From assembly GCA_945873145.1 (NCBI GenBank), contig CAMCBZ010000011.1, forward strand, positions 1 to 64,000: DNA of 64,000 bases, in the 5' to 3' direction. Position numbers and translations under genes: made by a program. Source of the DNA: an uncultured Prevotella sp. (GTDB taxonomy: Bacteria > Bacteroidota > Bacteroidia > Bacteroidales > Bacteroidaceae). Shown piece after piece: positions 33,343-41,171 of the stretch (its first letter is position 1; each line of letters opens with the position of its first letter). The notes under the pieces were generated by a model. It made no database searches. It was not told the origin of the DNA and was given only the letters and a program-made list of their open reading frames with translations.

Positions 33343-34784
33343 AGCATCTCCATGATTTGTTTGAGCAAGTCGGTATTCTCCTTATTCAGGTTAGCGAGCA
33401 CAGAGGCGATTTCCTGCGGTGTGCGCTCATCTACCTTTTCCACCTTGTTTGGGTTCTTCACGCTGAGGTCGTAGCTGTCGTCGAGCGCAGCCGTGTCGAG
33501 ACTCCATGAGTGCTCACTCTCCGCCTTGGTGGGCTGGAGGGCGAGGAAGTCGGCGAGGTCGCCCTCTGTGAGCGGATGCGTCTTGGTGAAATGTTTGTCA
33601 AGCTGGTAGTACCATACCTTACGAGTGGGCTCGCCCTTGCGGAAGAAGAGCACCACGGTCTTCACGCCCGTTCCCGTGAACACCCCCGACGGCAGGTCGA
33701 GCACCGTGGTGAGGTTGCACTCGGTGAGCAGCTTCTTGCGCAGCGCCACGCTGGCATTGTCGGAGTTGCTGAAAAAGGTGTTCTTGATGACGATGCCGGC
33801 GCGACCGCCCGGCTTGAGCATCTTGATGAAGTGCTGCAGGAACATATAGGCCGTCTCGCTGCTCTTGATGGGGAAGTTCTGTTGGATCTCCTCACGCTCG
33901 GCCCCGCCAAAGGGTGGATTGGCGCCGATGACGCTCACCTGGTCCTTGGGCTGGATGTCGGAGAGCGGTTCGGCGAGCGTGTTGGTCTTCACCACGTTGG
34001 GGCTCTCGATGCCGTGGAGGATCATGTTCATCATGCCGATGATATAGGCCAGCCCTTTCAGCTCCTTGGCATAGAACGTATGCTTCTGCAAGGTCTCCTC
34101 GTCGGTGGTGCCCGGCCGTGCGTGGTCGTGCATATAGAGGTAAGCCTCGCAGGGGAAGCCGCAGCTGCCCGCAGCACCGTCGTAGAACGTCTCGCCGATC
34201 TGTGGCTTCAGCACGCGGATGATCGTGCGGATGAGCGGACGGGCGGTGTAGTACTCTCCACCGTTGCGCCCCGCGTTGCCCATCTGCCGCAGACGCTCCT
34301 CATAGAGTGCCGACATCTCGTGCTTGTCGTCGGCCGTCTGGAAGTGGAGCTGGTCCACCTGCTCGATGACGCCGCGCAGCGTGTAGCCGCTCGACAGCTT
34401 GTTGGCGATCTCGGTGAAGATGACGCCGACCTTGTATTCGATGGTGTCATTGACGTATTTGTCCTTGAACTTCGAGAGGTAGGGCCACAGCTCCGTGTTG
34501 ACGAAGTCGAGGAGGTCCTGGCCCACGAGGGCGTGGGTATGGTCGTAGTTGCCCTCGGCGTCGCGTGGCATGGCCCATGCGCTCCATCGGTATTTGCCGT
34601 CGATGAAGCGGTGGTACGCCTCACCGGTGAGCTCAGCCTTGAGCTCGCGCGTCTGCTCCATGTCGTCGAGATACTTCAGAAACAGTATCCACGAGCTCTG
34701 CTCCACATAGTCGAGAGCCGTGGAGCATCCCGCGTCTTTCCATAGGATGTCATCTATCTGTTTGAATACACCTTCAAAGTTCAT
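33339..34784 (-). CDS. hsdM: Type I restriction-modification methylase subunit M
   Basis: A 481-residue N6-adenine methyltransferase. The SAM-binding motif I reads FYDGAAGSCGF (about residue 195-205) where many HsdM have DPAAGTGGF. The catalytic motif IV is NPPFGG (about 285-292), and an N-terminal helical HsdM_N domain precedes it. The substitution of P by G and TGG by SCG in motif I keeps the acidic/Gly pattern and is probably a subfamily trait. It methylates adenine on both strands of the HsdS target to protect host DNA. It is the first gene of the operon, with its own promoter about 30 bp upstream. Confidence 0.93.
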   Translation of the reverse strand: MNFEGVFKQIDDILWKDAGCSTALDYVEQSSWILFLKYLDDMEQTRELKAELTGEAYHRFIDGKYRWSAWAMPRDAEGNYDHTHALVGQDLLDFVNTELWPYLSKFKDKYVNDTIEYKVGVIFTEIANKLSSGYTLRGVIEQVDQLHFQTADDKHEMSALYEERLRQMGNAGRNGGEYYTARPLIRTIIRVLKPQIGETFYDGAAGSCGFPCEAYLYMHDHARPGTTDEETLQKHTFYAKELKGLAYIIGMMNMILHGIESPNVVKTNTLAEPLSDIQPKDQVSVIGANPPFGGAEREEIQQNFPIKSSETAYMFLQHFIKMLKPGGRAGIVIKNTFFSNSDNASVALRKKLLTECNLTTVLDLPSGVFTGTGVKTVVLFFRKGEPTRKVWYYQLDKHFTKTHPLTEGDLADFLALQPTKAESEHSWSLDTAALDDSYDLSVKNPNKVEKVDERTPQEIASVLANLNKENTDLLKQIMEML

Positions 34785-34812
34785 TGCTGTCGTCGATATT
34801 TAATGATACTTA

Positions 34813-34820
34813 CAAAGGTA
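34813..34820 (-). promoter_or_regulatory. -7 element of the hsdM-hsdS-fic-hsdR operon
   Basis: Minus-strand TACCTTTG, 28 bp before the hsdM ATG. A -33 TTTG at the usual spacing is not clear. Confidence 0.55.
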
Positions 34821-34934
34821 ATCATTCTTTGTTGAATCAGCACCCTTTCATCTAAAAAAATCCATCAGACAATAGCTTCCGCGACTTTTTGCCCTCTTTT
34901 TTACCCTCAGAAAAGGTAACTATTCAGCTGACAA

Positions 34935-34993
34935 GTAGGAGGCGCGACGTCTCGCCGTGCAAGAATGTGCGGCGAGGACGCCGCACCTCCTAC
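34935..34993. repeat. Long GC-rich imperfect hairpin element
   Basis: GTAGGAGG (34935-34942) pairs with CCTCCTAC (34986-34993), and the interior (GCG-CGTC-CGCCG-GCA against TGC-GCG-GACG-CGC) continues pairing with a few mismatches to a 6-base loop AGAATG. The flanks also show weak symmetry (AACTATTCAGCTG and CAGTGAATAACT). It has the character of a dispersed intergenic REP-like or MITE-like element; only one copy is in the window. Confidence 0.7.
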
Positions 34994-35060
34994 TGCAAAG
35001 CCAGTGAATAACTGCTTAGTTATATAGAAGGAGACTACGCCATCCAACGGCTAACGGCCA

Positions 35061-35098
35061 TAAGCGCAGACGGTGCAAGCATGCAACACCGACGCTTA
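35061..35098. repeat. Hairpin upstream of the greA-unit terminator
   Basis: TAAGCG and CGCTTA plus CGGTG and CACCG pair around GCATGC, itself palindromic. No gene overlaps it. Confidence 0.5.
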
Positions 35099-35112
35099 CC
35101 GTTCAGACAGAA

Positions 35113-35143
35113 ATCCCACGCAACCCTTGCGGCTACGTGGGAT
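35113..35143 (-). terminator. Probable terminator of the greA unit
   Basis: ATCCCACG (35113-35120) and CGTGGGAT (35136-35143) form an 8-bp stem about 12 bp past the stop of the 48-residue gene. The following minus-strand sequence is only moderately T-rich (TTTCTG). Confidence 0.55.
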
Positions 35144-35154
35144 CTTTTAGTTGA

Positions 35155-35301
35155 TCACAGCGCCTCATCATCGGGCTTGTTCACGCTTGAGCGGGGCGTG
35201 CTCTTCTTTCCCGAATGAAGATGCAACTTCTTGCGAAGCAACCAGCGCTGCTTTCTCTGCTCATATTCCTCGCGATGACGCTCCAAGAAATTATCTGCCA
35301 T
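35155..35301 (-). CDS. Small basic protein of 48 residues downstream of greA
   Basis: Reads MADNFLERHREEYEQRKQRW, then LLRKKLHLHSGKK and a tail ending NKPDDEAL. It is a highly charged, probably helical peptide. A good Shine-Dalgarno (AAGGAG, about 10 nt upstream of the ATG at 35301) and a clean stop support translation. I know similar short proteins from Bacteroides genomes, starting MADNFLE and ending in DDEAL/PEDEAL, some of them mislabelled 'dehydrogenase'. Nothing in this sequence supports an enzyme. It lies 80 bp after greA on the same strand and may share its transcript. Function unknown; a nucleic-acid or ribosome partner would fit the charge pattern but is speculation. Confidence 0.75.
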   Translation of the reverse strand: MADNFLERHREEYEQRKQRWLLRKKLHLHSGKKSTPRSSVNKPDDEAL

Positions 35302-35309
35302 GACTCGAT

Positions 35310-35361
35310 ACTCCTTATTTGTATATTCTCGCTAATTGGAATTTACTCCTTATTTATATAT
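35310..35361. repeat. Direct repeat in the greA / small-gene junction
   Basis: TACTCCTTATTTGTATAT (35310-35327) and TACTCCTTATTTATATAT (35344-35361) match at 17 of 18 positions. On the minus strand each carries an AAGGAGTA ribosome-binding-like motif; the copy nearer the gene serves its start. Confidence 0.65.
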
Positions 35362-35381
35362 ACTCCATTTTATATAGCTAC

Positions 35382-35846
35382 TTAGAGACTGATGGACTCT
35401 ATCCGCAGTTTCAGGATACCGGCGGGCACCTTGACATCCACAACATCCCCTACCCGCTTGTTGAGCAAAGCCTGTGCTATCGGAGACTTAATGGAAATTT
35501 TTCCCTCACGCAGGTTAGCCTCATGAGGACTGGCCAGCGTATAGCAGAGCTTGCGATCGTGAGTCAAGTCGGCAAGTTCCACCTTGCAGAGCAACTGCAC
35601 GCTGTCGCCGTTGACCCGGTCAGCATCGAGCACACGCGCATGAGCCAAGACATTTTGCTTGAAGCGGATGCGGCCGAGCAGACGGGAGTGCTCACGCTTT
35701 GCCGCACGATATTCGAAGTTCTCGCTCAAGTCGCCCTTGTCACGCGCCTCAGACACGGCATCAATCGCCTTGGGCAACTCCACCTTGATCATATGATTGA
35801 GCTCGGCTACAAGTTCATCGTAGCCTGCTTGTGACATAAATTCCAT
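35382..35846 (-). CDS. greA: Transcription elongation factor GreA
   Basis: A 154-residue GreA: an N-terminal coiled coil (about 1-75) with the acidic tip DKGDLSENFEYRAAK that enters the RNA polymerase secondary channel and stimulates transcript cleavage, then the globular FKBP-like domain ending LKLRIESISL with the conserved SPIAQALLNKRVGDVV segment. It rescues backtracked RNA polymerase. The 26-bp tandem repeat array lies upstream. No TAnnTTTG box was seen immediately before the ATG, so its promoter is not identified. Confidence 0.96.
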   Translation of the reverse strand: MEFMSQAGYDELVAELNHMIKVELPKAIDAVSEARDKGDLSENFEYRAAKREHSRLLGRIRFKQNVLAHARVLDADRVNGDSVQLLCKVELADLTHDRKLCYTLASPHEANLREGKISIKSPIAQALLNKRVGDVVDVKVPAGILKLRIESISL

Positions 35847-35900
35847 GATAAACCTTTGTCTTGAATGATATTATTTATTGTGCAGTAATGTATTGCGGGG

Positions 35901-36060
35901 TTAGGGCAGCCACGGAGGGCCACCCCTACGACGTCACCGCATCCGCATTAATATTGACGTCACCGCATCCGCATTAATATTGGCGTCACCGCATCCGCAT
36001 TGATATTGACGCAACCGCATCCGCGTAGTTATAGCGTCACCGCCCCCGAATCAATGCCAC
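35901..36060. repeat. 26-bp tandem repeat array (about five units) with a GC-rich lead-in
   Basis: Units start at 35930, 35956, 35982 and 36008 with an exact 26-bp period, followed by a partial fifth unit at 36034. Each carries ACGTCACCGCATCCGCATT or close variants followed by AATATT-like bases. The lead-in (35901-35930) is a GGGCAGCCACGGAGGGCCAC-type element of the kind that recurs in intergenic DNA of many bacteria. The array fills the gap between the TPR gene stop and greA. A 26-bp period is out of codon register, so it is not coding. Confidence 0.85.
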
Positions 36061-36063
36061 CCT

Positions 36064-38085
36064 TTACCGGCGCTTGCCTTTCTCAACATTCCGTTTCGTG
36101 CTGGGTTTTCTCTCGCCAAGCTGCTTGCTGAGCGCATAGGCGTGATAGAGTCCCAGCTCGCCGGCCTTGCTGAGATCTTGCTGAGCCATGTGGAGATTAC
36201 CACTATAGTAATAGGCCAGTCCACGGTTGTAATAAGCCTCAGCCAGACGGGAGTCTATCTGCAGCGCACGTGTGTAGTCATCGATGGCATGCGCGTAGTT
36301 CTTTTGGTCGACATAGAAGTTACCACGATTATAGTAGAGGTAAGCATTCTTGGGAGCCAGCTGGATCGCCACGGCATAGTCGCCCTCCACCTGCGAGGTC
36401 TTCATGCTGACGTTTTGTCCCTTAGAAGCCTCATAGTCGTTGAGCATCAGCTGGCAGATAGCGCGCTCGGAACGACCGAGAACACTTTGCTTCTCCATAG
36501 CCACATAGTCGTCGAGGTCAGAGAGTGCGTCGTTGTAGTTCTGCAATTCGGCGTATGCCACAGCACGCTGCAAAAGCAGGGCCGCACGTTGACGCGGATC
36601 TTTCTCCTCCTTGATACCCTCCGAGAGGTTATCGACGAGTTGGAAGATCTGCTTGGAGCTCACGTCGTCCATCTTCTTGCTTTGGTTGCACGTCAGATAG
36701 AGACGTTTGAGCGGCTGCATCTTGTTGTTGAACTGCTCCAGCGTAGTGTCGAAAGCCTTGCTGCCGTTGACCGTATTGACATAATTGAAATACGACAGAC
36801 GATAAGACGGCAGCATTGCCACCTCTACTGCATTGTTCTGAATGGCGCCACGGATGTCGCTCTTATATTCATGCTCGACAGTCTGCGGCTGATCCTCCAC
36901 AACGATGTCATTATATTTACTGATGTCGATCTCGGACCGCTTGCGCACCTCTCTCAGCTTCTTACGACTCCACCGCTGCTGGATGCCGACATGCTTATCC
37001 ATCTGAGCCTTGAAGATGCGGAACTCATCGAGTTCGGCCTTCGACGTCATTCCCAACTTGCGATAGCATTGCGCACGCTGGGACAGCCCCGTCCAGAAAT
37101 TGGGGAACTGACTGATGACGGCAGAATAGTCACGGATAGCCGAGCGCAGGTTGCCGAGCTTGTCGTTGAGCAAGGCACGGTTGTAGATAGCCATGAAGTT
37201 CTGTGGCTCCATCCTCACCACAAAGTCGAAGTCCTTCAGCGCACGGTTGTCGTCACCAAGCTGCAGGCGCAGCAAGCCACGATTGTAATGAGCCAGGAAG
37301 TTGTTGGGATCCAGATCGATAGCCATATCATAGTCAGCCATCGCCCCGCGCAGGTTGTTGAGGTTGAGTCTCACCAACGCACGGTTGACATAGTTGTGCA
37401 CGACTTTCGGACGCAGATAGATCAGCTTGCTCAGACAGGAGTCAGCGACAGCCCAGTGTTTGCGGTTGAGAGCGATGGCCGAGCGCGTTGCCCACGCATC
37501 AACGTTATACGGGTCGATGGTGAGGCTACGGGCCAGCCAGTGGTCAGCCTTCATCGTATCCTTCTTCTCCAAATAGATTTCCGCCTTCAACGAATAAGCC
37601 GTCGCCGTCTTTGACCACCGCGAGATGATCGTGTCAGCGTCCTCCAAGGCATGGTCATAGTCCTTGACGTTCAGCCGGCAGATCGCCCTATTGGTCCAGA
37701 AGCTGGTCACCGAGGGATTGAGATGGATGGCCCTGTCGTAGTCTGTGATCGCGTCAGCATATTTCTGCTGGCGGATGCGCGACATGGCACGAAGATCAAA
37801 GATCTGTTCGATATAAGGGTTGAGGTCTATGGCATGGGACGCATCTTCCTCGGCACCTACATAGTCGTCGAGCGAGTACTTCGCAGCAGCACGGTCGTAC
37901 CATGGCAGCCACAGATAAGGCTTCAAAGCCAAAGCCTTGTTGAAATACTGTATCGACAACACATAGTCCTCATAGTGCAGTGCCACCTCACCGGCGGTGA
38001 TGAGACGGTCCACATTATATTGCGCATTGGCGTGAGTCACAAAGAGCCACACCAGTGACAAAAGAAACAATCTGACCTTGTTCAC
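36064..38085 (-). CDS. Secreted TPR-repeat protein
   Basis: A 673-residue protein with a signal peptide (cleavage near HANA/QYN, residue 21) and many tandem tetratricopeptide repeats, visible as recurring DAITDYDRAIHLNPS, GAMADYDMAIDLDPNN, HAIDDYTRALQIDSR and AEAYYNRGLAYY. The middle (about 345-450) breaks the repeat pattern with a charged segment (KKLREVRKRSEIDISKYNDI). TPRs mediate protein-protein contacts; the protein is exported, so a scaffold role in the periplasm or outer membrane is likely. A short basic tail (KRNVEKGKRR) ends it. It is 45 bp downstream of def and probably the last gene of the SPOR-ruvX-def unit. Confidence 0.9.
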   Translation of the reverse strand: MNKVRLFLLSLVWLFVTHANAQYNVDRLITAGEVALHYEDYVLSIQYFNKALALKPYLWLPWYDRAAAKYSLDDYVGAEEDASHAIDLNPYIEQIFDLRAMSRIRQQKYADAITDYDRAIHLNPSVTSFWTNRAICRLNVKDYDHALEDADTIISRWSKTATAYSLKAEIYLEKKDTMKADHWLARSLTIDPYNVDAWATRSAIALNRKHWAVADSCLSKLIYLRPKVVHNYVNRALVRLNLNNLRGAMADYDMAIDLDPNNFLAHYNRGLLRLQLGDDNRALKDFDFVVRMEPQNFMAIYNRALLNDKLGNLRSAIRDYSAVISQFPNFWTGLSQRAQCYRKLGMTSKAELDEFRIFKAQMDKHVGIQQRWSRKKLREVRKRSEIDISKYNDIVVEDQPQTVEHEYKSDIRGAIQNNAVEVAMLPSYRLSYFNYVNTVNGSKAFDTTLEQFNNKMQPLKRLYLTCNQSKKMDDVSSKQIFQLVDNLSEGIKEEKDPRQRAALLLQRAVAYAELQNYNDALSDLDDYVAMEKQSVLGRSERAICQLMLNDYEASKGQNVSMKTSQVEGDYAVAIQLAPKNAYLYYNRGNFYVDQKNYAHAIDDYTRALQIDSRLAEAYYNRGLAYYYSGNLHMAQQDLSKAGELGLYHAYALSKQLGERKPSTKRNVEKGKRR

Positions 38086-38130
38086 CTTAATACCTGAGAT
38101 CCTGAAAAACGTTATGCTTTACCTCTTCTT

Positions 38131-38694
38131 CTACTTCTTGTGAATCGTCTTCACACGATAGCCGCAGCGGAACTTGCCCTGCATGATGCCGCGGAGCTTG
38201 TTGCGGATGAGCTGCTTGCGCAGAGGTGACACCTTGTCGACATACATCACGCCTTCGAGATGGTCAAACTCATGCTGCATGACACGGGCCAGATAGCCGT
38301 CGACCCACTCGTCGTGAGGAGTCATATTCTCGTCGAGATACTTCACGTGGATGCGTTTCGGACGTGTGACGTTCTCACCGAGACCGGGAATCGACAGACA
38401 TCCCTCCTCAAGCGTCTCCTTCTCCTTGTCGTCATATTCAAGGATATGGGCATTCACAAACGCATGGCGGAAGCCCTTGTACTCAGGGAAATCGTCTTTC
38501 AGCACATCCAAGTCGATGACAACCACACGGATGGACTTGCCGATTTGAGGAGCAGCAAGACCCACGCCACTGGCATTGTCAAGCGTCTCAAACATGTCAC
38601 TGATCAACTGCGGCAGCGATGCGTCGCTTGGGTCTATATCCTGAGCCACCTTGCGGAGCACAGGCTGTCCATAAGTATAGATGGGTAATATCAT
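38131..38694 (-). CDS. def: Peptide deformylase
   Basis: A 187-residue metalloenzyme that removes the N-formyl group from nascent proteins. All three motifs are present: GVGLAAPQIG (near residue 43), EGCLSIPG (Cys ligand near 98) and QHEFDHLEG (His ligands near 140-144). Its start overlaps the ruvX stop by 4 bp, so the two are translationally coupled. The C-terminal extension after the HEFDH helix is basic and normal for type I enzymes. The window also encodes the partner formyltransferase (fmt at 60.3 kb), which is not adjacent. Confidence 0.97.
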   Translation of the reverse strand: MILPIYTYGQPVLRKVAQDIDPSDASLPQLISDMFETLDNASGVGLAAPQIGKSIRVVVIDLDVLKDDFPEYKGFRHAFVNAHILEYDDKEKETLEEGCLSIPGLGENVTRPKRIHVKYLDENMTPHDEWVDGYLARVMQHEFDHLEGVMYVDKVSPLRKQLIRNKLRGIMQGKFRCGYRVKTIHKK

Positions 38695-39113
38695 ATTCTT
38701 CTTTGTGAATTCATAAAATCTTGCAGGATGATGGTGGCACTCACCTCATCCACGAGTCCTTTGTTCTCTCGTCTTGTCTTTTTCTTCACGCCTCCTTCGA
38801 TGATGGCCCGATGCGCCAATACCGAGGTAAAGCGCTCGTCGTAGTAGACGATCGGCACCGCCGGCATCTCCTTGCGCCACCGCTTCACGAAGGCCTCCAC
38901 GCGCGCCAGATTCTCAGACGGAGCGCCATTGGGCTGAGTAGGCTTACCGATGACGATCTTCTCCACGTTTTCCTCAGAGATATACTTCTTCAGGAAATCC
39001 ATGAGATCTTTCGTCTCCACCGTAGCCAGACCATTGGCAATAATCTGCAAAGGATCAGTGACGGCAAGCCCCGTCCGGCGCTTGCCGTAGTCGATGGAAA
39101 GAATTCTTCCCAA
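38691..39113 (-). CDS. ruvX: Holliday-junction resolvase-like protein RuvX/YqgF
   Basis: A 140-residue RNase H-fold protein. Catalytic acidic residues are visible in LSIDYGKRRTGLAV (D8), IVIGKP, YDERFTSV and LVDEVSATIIL. The family is essential in many bacteria and has been tied to 16S rRNA 5' processing and to junction resolution. The length is typical. It overlaps def by 4 bp and follows the SPOR lipoprotein gene by 21 bp. Confidence 0.92.
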   Translation of the reverse strand: MGRILSIDYGKRRTGLAVTDPLQIIANGLATVETKDLMDFLKKYISEENVEKIVIGKPTQPNGAPSENLARVEAFVKRWRKEMPAVPIVYYDERFTSVLAHRAIIEGGVKKKTRRENKGLVDEVSATIILQDFMNSQRRI

Positions 39114-39134
39114 TGTGTCTAACTGTTTGGGAAA

Positions 39135-39635
39135 TTATTTCTTAAAAAGCAACCAAGCGTCGCTCTTCGGATTGAACTTGCTACCACGGATGGCGTCACG
39201 GCTCTGCACGGCACTTGCCTTATCATCTGAGGTAGACGCGATGACACGGTACATGTTCACCTGAGGATTATAAGCGATCTGAGCGTCATAGCCGCCCTGC
39301 TTCAGTGTGCTCTGCAATCCCTCGGCGTTAGCCTTCAAAGAGAAAGAGCCCACTACGACACTGTAGGCCTGCAGGCCCTTGCCGCTGACGACAGTAACGC
39401 TCTCGCTGCGCACATTGGCATTGTTGACATTGGTCACAGTAGTCTGGTCAGCCTGCTTCTCAGCCAGCGGAGTCACCACGGGAGCCTCGTCCTGCACGGG
39501 CTTCTGCTGATTCTGCTGCTCTTCCTGAGCCTTAGCCTTCTCGTAGGCCTTCTTATAGGCGTCTTCTTTAGTTCCACAACTGGTAAAAGCGAAAGCAAGG
39601 CACAGTGCTGTGCTTAATAACACATATTTTCTCAT
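39135..39635 (-). CDS. SPOR-domain lipoprotein
   Basis: A 166-residue lipoprotein: signal ending FAFTSC (Cys20), a Lys/Glu/Gln-rich helical linker (about 25-60), then a C-terminal SPOR domain beginning AYSVVVGSFSLKANAEGLQ and ending SKFNPKSDAWLLFKK. SPOR domains bind denuded glycan strands at the division septum, so it is probably an envelope or septal peptidoglycan-associated lipoprotein. It leads a unit with ruvX, def and the TPR protein. Confidence 0.88.
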   Translation of the reverse strand: MRKYVLLSTALCLAFAFTSCGTKEDAYKKAYEKAKAQEEQQNQQKPVQDEAPVVTPLAEKQADQTTVTNVNNANVRSESVTVVSGKGLQAYSVVVGSFSLKANAEGLQSTLKQGGYDAQIAYNPQVNMYRVIASTSDDKASAVQSRDAIRGSKFNPKSDAWLLFKK

Positions 39636-39840
39636 TATCTTCTATTTGATTTTAATATTATTGTTCTGTTGACATTCTCACTCTTTACGTCTAAAGGCAT
39701 TCAACCTTTTATTTTGCGAAATTACTAAATTAATTACGAAAGCATCCTTTTCGTGCACATAAAGTTTGTTAAATCAGTGAATCATAGGCTATTTAACAAA
39801 AAATATATCTGCAAAACATGCCATTACGGAAAAAAAATCA

Positions 39841-39848
39841 TATATTTG
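39841..39848 (+). promoter_or_regulatory. -7 element of the YtxH operon
   Basis: TATATTTG, 37 bp before the YtxH ATG. No clear -33 element. Confidence 0.5.
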
Positions 39849-39884
39849 CAATAGATAAATTTAAAACCACAAAACACTAAGTTT

Positions 39885-40103
39885 ATGAAGACATTAGGTT
39901 ATATCTCAGCTTTCTTGGGTGGCGCCATCGCCGGTGCTGCCATCGGTCTGCTGCTCGCCCCGGAGAAGGGCTCAGACACCCGCACGAAGATCTCCGACGC
40001 TGTTGATGATTTCTGCAAGAAACACGACATCAAGCTTGCACGCAAAGATGCTGACGATCTTGTAGACGACATCAAAGACGCCGTAGACAGCACGAACGCA
40101 TAG
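39885..40103 (+). CDS. YtxH-domain membrane protein
   Basis: A 72-residue protein with a Gly/Ala-rich transmembrane helix (about 5-25, FLGGAIAGAAIGLLLAPEKG) followed by a charged amphipathic tail. This is the YtxH/gas vesicle GvpP-like pattern, in which LLLAPxxG ends the membrane segment. Such proteins are often induced by stress in other phyla. It is the first gene of a three-gene unit with a holin-superfamily protein and a small basic protein, an arrangement I associate with Bacteroidales envelope-stress clusters. Function unknown. Confidence 0.85.
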   Translation: MKTLGYISAFLGGAIAGAAIGLLLAPEKGSDTRTKISDAVDDFCKKHDIKLARKDADDLVDDIKDAVDSTNA

Positions 40104-40266
40104 GCCAAGCGGTTTCCGCAAACCGTAGCAAGCCCATGCACAATGGACGAACACTAATATAATAAGGAGTAAATTGAAAATTCCGTTTCTAACCCGGCGA
40201 GGCCAGCGCAAGCAAGACGATGCGTTGCACGAGCCTCGCCAAGGTTTGTTTCATCAAGACTTCCAC

Positions 40267-40617
40267 ATGTTTTCCAACGACCAAAACATAGAGACCATCG
40301 CCCAACTGGTGGAGAGCGTCAAGCACTACGCCAGTCTGCAAGGTGAGAATGTGAAGTTGGAAGTAGTTGAGAAGGCCGTCAGGGTGCTCACCGTCGTGGC
40401 GATGACCGCCATTCTGTCCCTGATACTGATGTTGATTCTCATCTACCTCAGTTTTGCAGCTGCCTTTGCGCTCACTCCTCTCGTGGGCTCTGTAGCTGCC
40501 TTCCTCATCATTGCGGGCATCTATCTGGTGATACTCTTGCTCTTCCTTATATTCAGAAAGAGATGGATTGAGCGTCCGCTTGTCCATTTCCTCGCGTCCA
40601 TCTTATTAAGCAATTAA
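40267..40617 (+). CDS. Phage holin-superfamily membrane protein
   Basis: A 116-residue protein: a helical N-terminus (MFSNDQNIETIAQLVESVKH...) and two long transmembrane helices (about 42-66 and 72-95) ending RKRWIERPLVHFLASILLSN, matching the Phage_holin_3_6 (YqjE-like) family, which is mostly chromosomal and not lytic. A TTG at 40174 in the same frame has a good AAGGAG upstream and would add 31 basic residues. The ATG at 40267 is preferred because it matches the usual family length. The following gene starts 3 bp after the stop. Confidence 0.8.
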   Translation: MFSNDQNIETIAQLVESVKHYASLQGENVKLEVVEKAVRVLTVVAMTAILSLILMLILIYLSFAAAFALTPLVGSVAAFLIIAGIYLVILLLFLIFRKRWIERPLVHFLASILLSN

Positions 40618-40620
40618 ATC

Positions 40621-40878
40621 ATGAACAACCATACCACAGACTTTACCACCTACCGCAGCCTGGAAGAGATCGCCATGCGCAGAAGCATCCTCAAAGAGCA
40701 GATCGACCAGGACCGCAAGAAGATCCAGCAACAATGGCAGTCGCTGTTCCGCAAACCCGAGGGCTTCAAGAGAGATGCCACGCCTTCAAAGCGCATTGGC
40801 AGCCTCGTCAACACGGGTGCCGGACTCCTCGACGCTTTCCTCTTGGGATGGAAGCTCTACCGCAAATTCAAGAAGTGA
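40621..40878 (+). CDS. Conserved small protein of the YtxH/holin unit
   Basis: An 85-residue protein, hydrophilic and helical at the N-terminus (RSLEEIAMRRSILKEQIDQD), with a Gly/Leu-rich amphipathic segment near the C-terminus (LVNTGAGLLDAFLLGWKLYRKFKK) that could associate with membrane. I do not recognise a named domain. It starts 3 bp after the holin-like gene, so the two are certainly co-translated. A shared envelope role is likely. Confidence 0.78.
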   Translation: MNNHTTDFTTYRSLEEIAMRRSILKEQIDQDRKKIQQQWQSLFRKPEGFKRDATPSKRIGSLVNTGAGLLDAFLLGWKLYRKFKK

Positions 40879-40930
40879 GCTACGAGGCTACAACTGTGCC
40901 AAATACTGTTCAAAACATTAAAATACAAGC

Positions 40931-40943
40931 CCAACCTTGTTAA
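40931..40943 (+). repeat. 13-base arm complementary to the candidate small RNA
   Basis: CCAACCTTGTTAA is the exact inverted copy of TTAACAAGGTTGG at 41042-41054. It lies about 50 bp past the last gene of the YtxH unit, in its presumed 3' untranslated region. Confidence 0.75.
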
Positions 40944-40975
40944 TAAAGGTTATTATATCATCATTTATGGGTGGA

Positions 40976-41010
40976 TTTGGAACAAAATTCGAGAAACATT
41001 CGTAACTTTG
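40976..41010 (+). promoter_or_regulatory. Promoter of the candidate small RNA
   Basis: TAACTTTG (41003-41010) with TTTG (40976-40979) 23 bp upstream, slightly wider than usual. No reading frame follows in the expected position. Confidence 0.5.
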
Positions 41011-41016
41011 CACAGT

Positions 41017-41077
41017 GTTTTTCATAGTATTAGATTTAAGGTTAACAAGGTTGGAGTACAGCGGTACTCCTTTTTTT
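41017..41077 (+). ncRNA. Candidate short non-coding RNA with its own promoter and terminator
   Basis: A promoter-like box (41003-41010) is followed by about 40 nt (TTTTTCATAGTATTAGATTT, then AAGGTTAACAAGGTTGG) and a compact terminator hairpin GGAGTAC-AGCG-GTACTCC plus TTTTTTT (41053-41077). No start codon with a ribosome-binding site is inside. The unpaired TTAACAAGGTTGG segment would be exposed and is complementary to 40931-40943. I have an impression that this motif recurs in other Bacteroidales intergenic regions, but I cannot confirm it. An alternative is a short leader or attenuator, although the next gene downstream is on the opposite strand. Confidence 0.55.
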
Positions 41078-41171
41078 ATGCCCATACGTCAAGTACATCC
41101 TTATTTTCTCATCTGAGAATCTCTCTGCTTGCAGCATTTCTACAAGCAATTTTCCCCTTCAAAAACACGTT

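Noticed and set aside
35930..36060. CRISPR array
   Set aside because: Repeat units abut directly with no spacers, so it is a simple tandem repeat.
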